Shown one piece after another: positions 5,345-6,770 of a DNA stretch of 6,770 nt. Numbering within the stretch: position 1 is the stretch's first letter; each line of letters opens with the position of its first letter. The translations under genes and the position numbers were made by a program. The notes under the pieces were generated by a model. The model had not been told where the DNA came from and ran no database searches. It worked only from the letters and a program-made list of their open reading frames with translations. Source of the DNA: Gammaproteobacteria bacterium (GTDB taxonomy: Bacteria; Pseudomonadota; Gammaproteobacteria; SZUA-21); contig JALUUZ010000523.1 of NCBI GenBank assembly GCA_027021095.1, positions 1 through 6,770 on the forward strand. Direction: 5' to 3'.

Positions 5345-6415
5345 TCAGCGGCGGAAATAGGTCAGCGAGGGCTGCGGTCTGCCGACGAAACAGATCTTGC
5401 TGAAACGATAGCGTTTTATCACGCGCAATGATTTGCGCGCCAGGCGGCGCTTGTGTTTGAAATCCAGGATCCAGCGCGTGTTGTTGGCCAGCTGCCAGCG
5501 GCCTTCCAGTTTCATCACTTTCAGTGTGTCGGGATTGAAGCCGATACAGTCTTCGCCGGCGAGGCGTGTTGCCGGGGGGCGGTTGCCGGTCAGGTAATAT
5601 TCCATGAACGGGGTGGTGCGGCCTACCGTACACTGACGGGTAAAGCCGTAGTGGCGGATGATCTGCAGGCTGCGCCTGGCCTCCTTGCGATTTTTTTTGA
5701 AGTCCTTCAGCGTCTTTGTGCCATAGATGATGCGCCAGTGACCGCGAACCCTGTGCAGCCTCAGGCTGGCCGGGTTGAAATTGATACAGTCCCGGGAGCG
5801 AAACACCGGCGGATCCTGGATGACCAGCCGCGGTGTCGGTGGTTTAGGTTGTGGTGTGATACGTGTCCCGGGGGTGGCAGCCGGACGGCCTTTAGGCCTT
5901 ATCTTTACCACCGGCAGTGATCTTGCTTTGTTGTTGAGATTCAAGCGGTAGAATCTGCGTTTCAATACGTAGGTTGAGGTGTAATTGCTGCGGCGGCTGT
6001 TGTCGGTAAAACGGGTAAACACGGTCAGGACGATTTTGTTATGCGTGGACTTTCTGATCGTAATGATGGAATGGGCATAATTCTTTATATAGATCGCTGT
6101 CAGCGCGATCGCCGTGGCAGTCAGCGGCCTGCTGACCCGTGTGGTATAGAAATAGGCCGGCACACTGCCCCAGTCACAATCGGTCGGGCGGCATTTGCCA
6201 AATACCCGGATACGGTGCTGTGTCCCAGCGCGGGTCACGTTGATCCGGGTGATACCACGTGTTGCCGGATCGATATTGACCCAGTCACCGGTCAAATCAG
6301 AGATGGCAGCCCAGGCCTGGGGGAATGCGAGCAGGCAGCAGACACCCAGCAGCGCGATGCACCTGCCGTACGGCCGACGCAGGCCTGGCACCGGGTTGTT
6401 TTCAACATAAAACAT
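5345..6415 (-). CDS. Secreted protein with duplicated DC.-FNP/VGR modules
   Basis: The product has 356 residues and no recognised function. Residues 1-36 look like a signal peptide: basic region RRPYGR, hydrophobic core CIALLGVCCLLAF, then AWA before Ala37, so it is likely exported to the periplasm or beyond. Part one (about 38-155) begins LTGDWVNIDPATRGITRI and has C75 and C80 in GKCRPTDCDWG; it looks all-beta. A Pro-rich linker (about 170-203) follows. Then come two copies of a module of about 67 residues, 208-273 and 288-354, sharing DCI.FNP, a L...GRW/GHW motif, a basic helix with RRSL/RKSL, and VGR..P. Each copy has two cysteines exactly 52 apart (210/262 and 290/342), suggesting one disulfide per module. 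The protein is strongly basic. ATG 6415 has no ribosome site, and its promoter lies very close. It stands alone, convergent with the methyltransferase gene. Confidence 0.88.
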   Translation of the reverse strand: MFYVENNPVPGLRRPYGRCIALLGVCCLLAFPQAWAAISDLTGDWVNIDPATRGITRINVTRAGTQHRIRVFGKCRPTDCDWGSVPAYFYTTRVSRPLTATAIALTAIYIKNYAHSIITIRKSTHNKIVLTVFTRFTDNSRRSNYTSTYVLKRRFYRLNLNNKARSLPVVKIRPKGRPAATPGTRITPQPKPPTPRLVIQDPPVFRSRDCINFNPASLRLHRVRGHWRIIYGTKTLKDFKKNRKEARRSLQIIRHYGFTRQCTVGRTTPFMEYYLTGNRPPATRLAGEDCIGFNPDTLKVMKLEGRWQLANNTRWILDFKHKRRLARKSLRVIKRYRFSKICFVGRPQPSLTYFRR

Positions 6416-6427
6416 AGTGATATGGGG

Positions 6428-6456
6428 ATGATAGTTAATATAGCGTGTATTGACAA
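6428..6456 (-). promoter_or_regulatory. Sigma-70-type promoter of the secreted module protein
   Basis: Read on the minus strand, TTGTCA (6456-6451) and TATCAT (6433-6428) are separated by the ideal 17 bases. Transcription would start near 6421, giving a leader of only about six bases before ATG 6415. This fits the missing ribosome-binding site. No operator-like repeat is visible beside it. Confidence 0.55.
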
Positions 6457-6501
6457 GCAGTCATTGTGCCAGCCTGGCCGCTGCCATTGGGCCGTCTCGC
6501 T

Positions 6502-6530
6502 ACGAACGGTGGTAAGAAAATGCGGGCTAG
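6502..6530. repeat. Half copy of the palindrome at 998-1058
   Basis: The 29 bases match 1031-1058 except for one G-to-A change and one extra A: ACGAACGGTGGT, then AGAA, then ATGCGGGCTAG. The mirrored left arm is absent on either side, so this is a solo end. Its terminal CTAG overlaps the stop codon of the membrane-protein gene on the minus strand. It could be the remnant of a deleted element, or the family may be built of single-ended units that form the palindrome only when paired. Confidence 0.75.
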
Positions 6531-6770
6531 AGCACCATGGAAAACACCATGACGATATGAAGGAACAGTATGATGATTCCAGCCAGTTCCCAGAAACGCT
6601 TTTGTGCCAGCAACGCAGCTTCCAGGTCACTCGCTTCTTTGGTAATGCGAAGCCGGCCGATCGCCGAGCTGTACTTGATCAGGTAGCGGCCCAGAAAGAT
6701 AAAGACGATACTAAACATCAGGTATATGACTGCCACTATCATCATCATTCTAAGAAAAAATCCGGAATTT
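6527..6770 (-). CDS. Small two-helix membrane protein, probably 5'-truncated by window edge
   Basis: From ATG 6748 the product has 73 residues, but the frame stays open upstream to the window end (NSGFFLR before MMM), so the true start may lie outside. Helix 1 covers about residues 3-24 (IVAVIYLMFSIVFIFLGRYLI) and helix 2 about 55-72 (LAGIIILFLHIVMVFSMV). Between them is a charged loop, SSAIGRLRITKEASDLEAALLAQKRFWE. The pattern SAI, then DLEAAL.AQK.FW, then a second helix recalls DUF5362-type membrane proteins, which are longer at the N-terminus; this is a tentative match from memory. No good ribosome site precedes 6748, which favours truncation. The stop codon TAG lies inside the half repeat at 6502-6530, so the C-terminal end may have been set by that insertion. 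Confidence 0.65.
   Translation of the reverse strand, partial: NSGFFLRMMMIVAVIYLMFSIVFIFLGRYLIKYSSAIGRLRITKEASDLEAALLAQKRFWELAGIIILFLHIVMVFSMVL

Noticed and set aside
4986..5633. Minus-strand open frame of 215 codons spanning two genes
   Set aside because: It overlaps the DUF938 gene in antisense and the secreted-protein gene out of frame; both have clear protein-level signals while this has none.
5453..5920. Plus-strand open frame opposite the secreted protein gene
   Set aside because: The opposite strand encodes a duplicated module with matched cysteine spacing; this frame has no motif or ribosome site.
1..6770. A multi-gene defence, toxin-antitoxin or biosynthetic system
   Set aside because: Genes alternate in strand, only uup and DUF938 form an operon, and none of the products is a nuclease, helicase, toxin or biosynthetic enzyme of a known system.

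Overview
The window looks like a chromosomal stretch from a gammaproteobacterium. This is inferred from the Uup-type ABC-F ATPase followed directly by a DUF938 methyltransferase, from the Proteobacterial DUF302 protein, from lipoprotein signals typical of a Gram-negative cell, and from a Pho-box-like operator with E. coli-type geometry. No genus can be named. There are six protein genes, two of them cut by the window edges. There is no rRNA, tRNA, CRISPR array or transposase.

Layout. 1-948 (minus) is the first 316 codons of a YfbK-like von Willebrand factor A lipoprotein. 949-1327 is a divergent intergenic region. It holds a 61-bp imperfect palindrome (998-1058), a perfect 12-bp hairpin (1101-1130), four TTGTC repeats at an exact 11-bp step (1203-1242, very like a double PhoB box), a -10 element and a ribosome-binding site. 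1328-2296 (plus) is an unrecognised methionine-rich lipoprotein with a proline-rich tail. 2302-2336 is a strong hairpin that separates it from the convergent DUF302 gene (2338-2736, minus). 2791-4722 (plus) is uup, overlapped by ATGA with a DUF938 SAM-dependent methyltransferase (4719-5339). 5345-6415 (minus) is a secreted protein with a duplicated Cys-paired module; its stop is five bases from that of the methyltransferase. 6416-6526 holds its promoter and one half of the same repeat family seen near position 1000. 6527-6770 (minus) is a small two-helix membrane protein, probably cut by the window end.

How the genes fit together. Only uup and the DUF938 gene look like a co-transcribed unit. 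The other genes appear to be single transcription units facing in alternating directions, so no multi-gene pathway or defence system can be argued. Three of the six products carry export signals (two lipoproteins and one secreted protein). The best lead is regulatory: the methionine-rich lipoprotein seems to sit under phosphate-starvation control. The second lead is a repeat family present as a full palindrome and as a half copy that supplies the stop codon of a gene.
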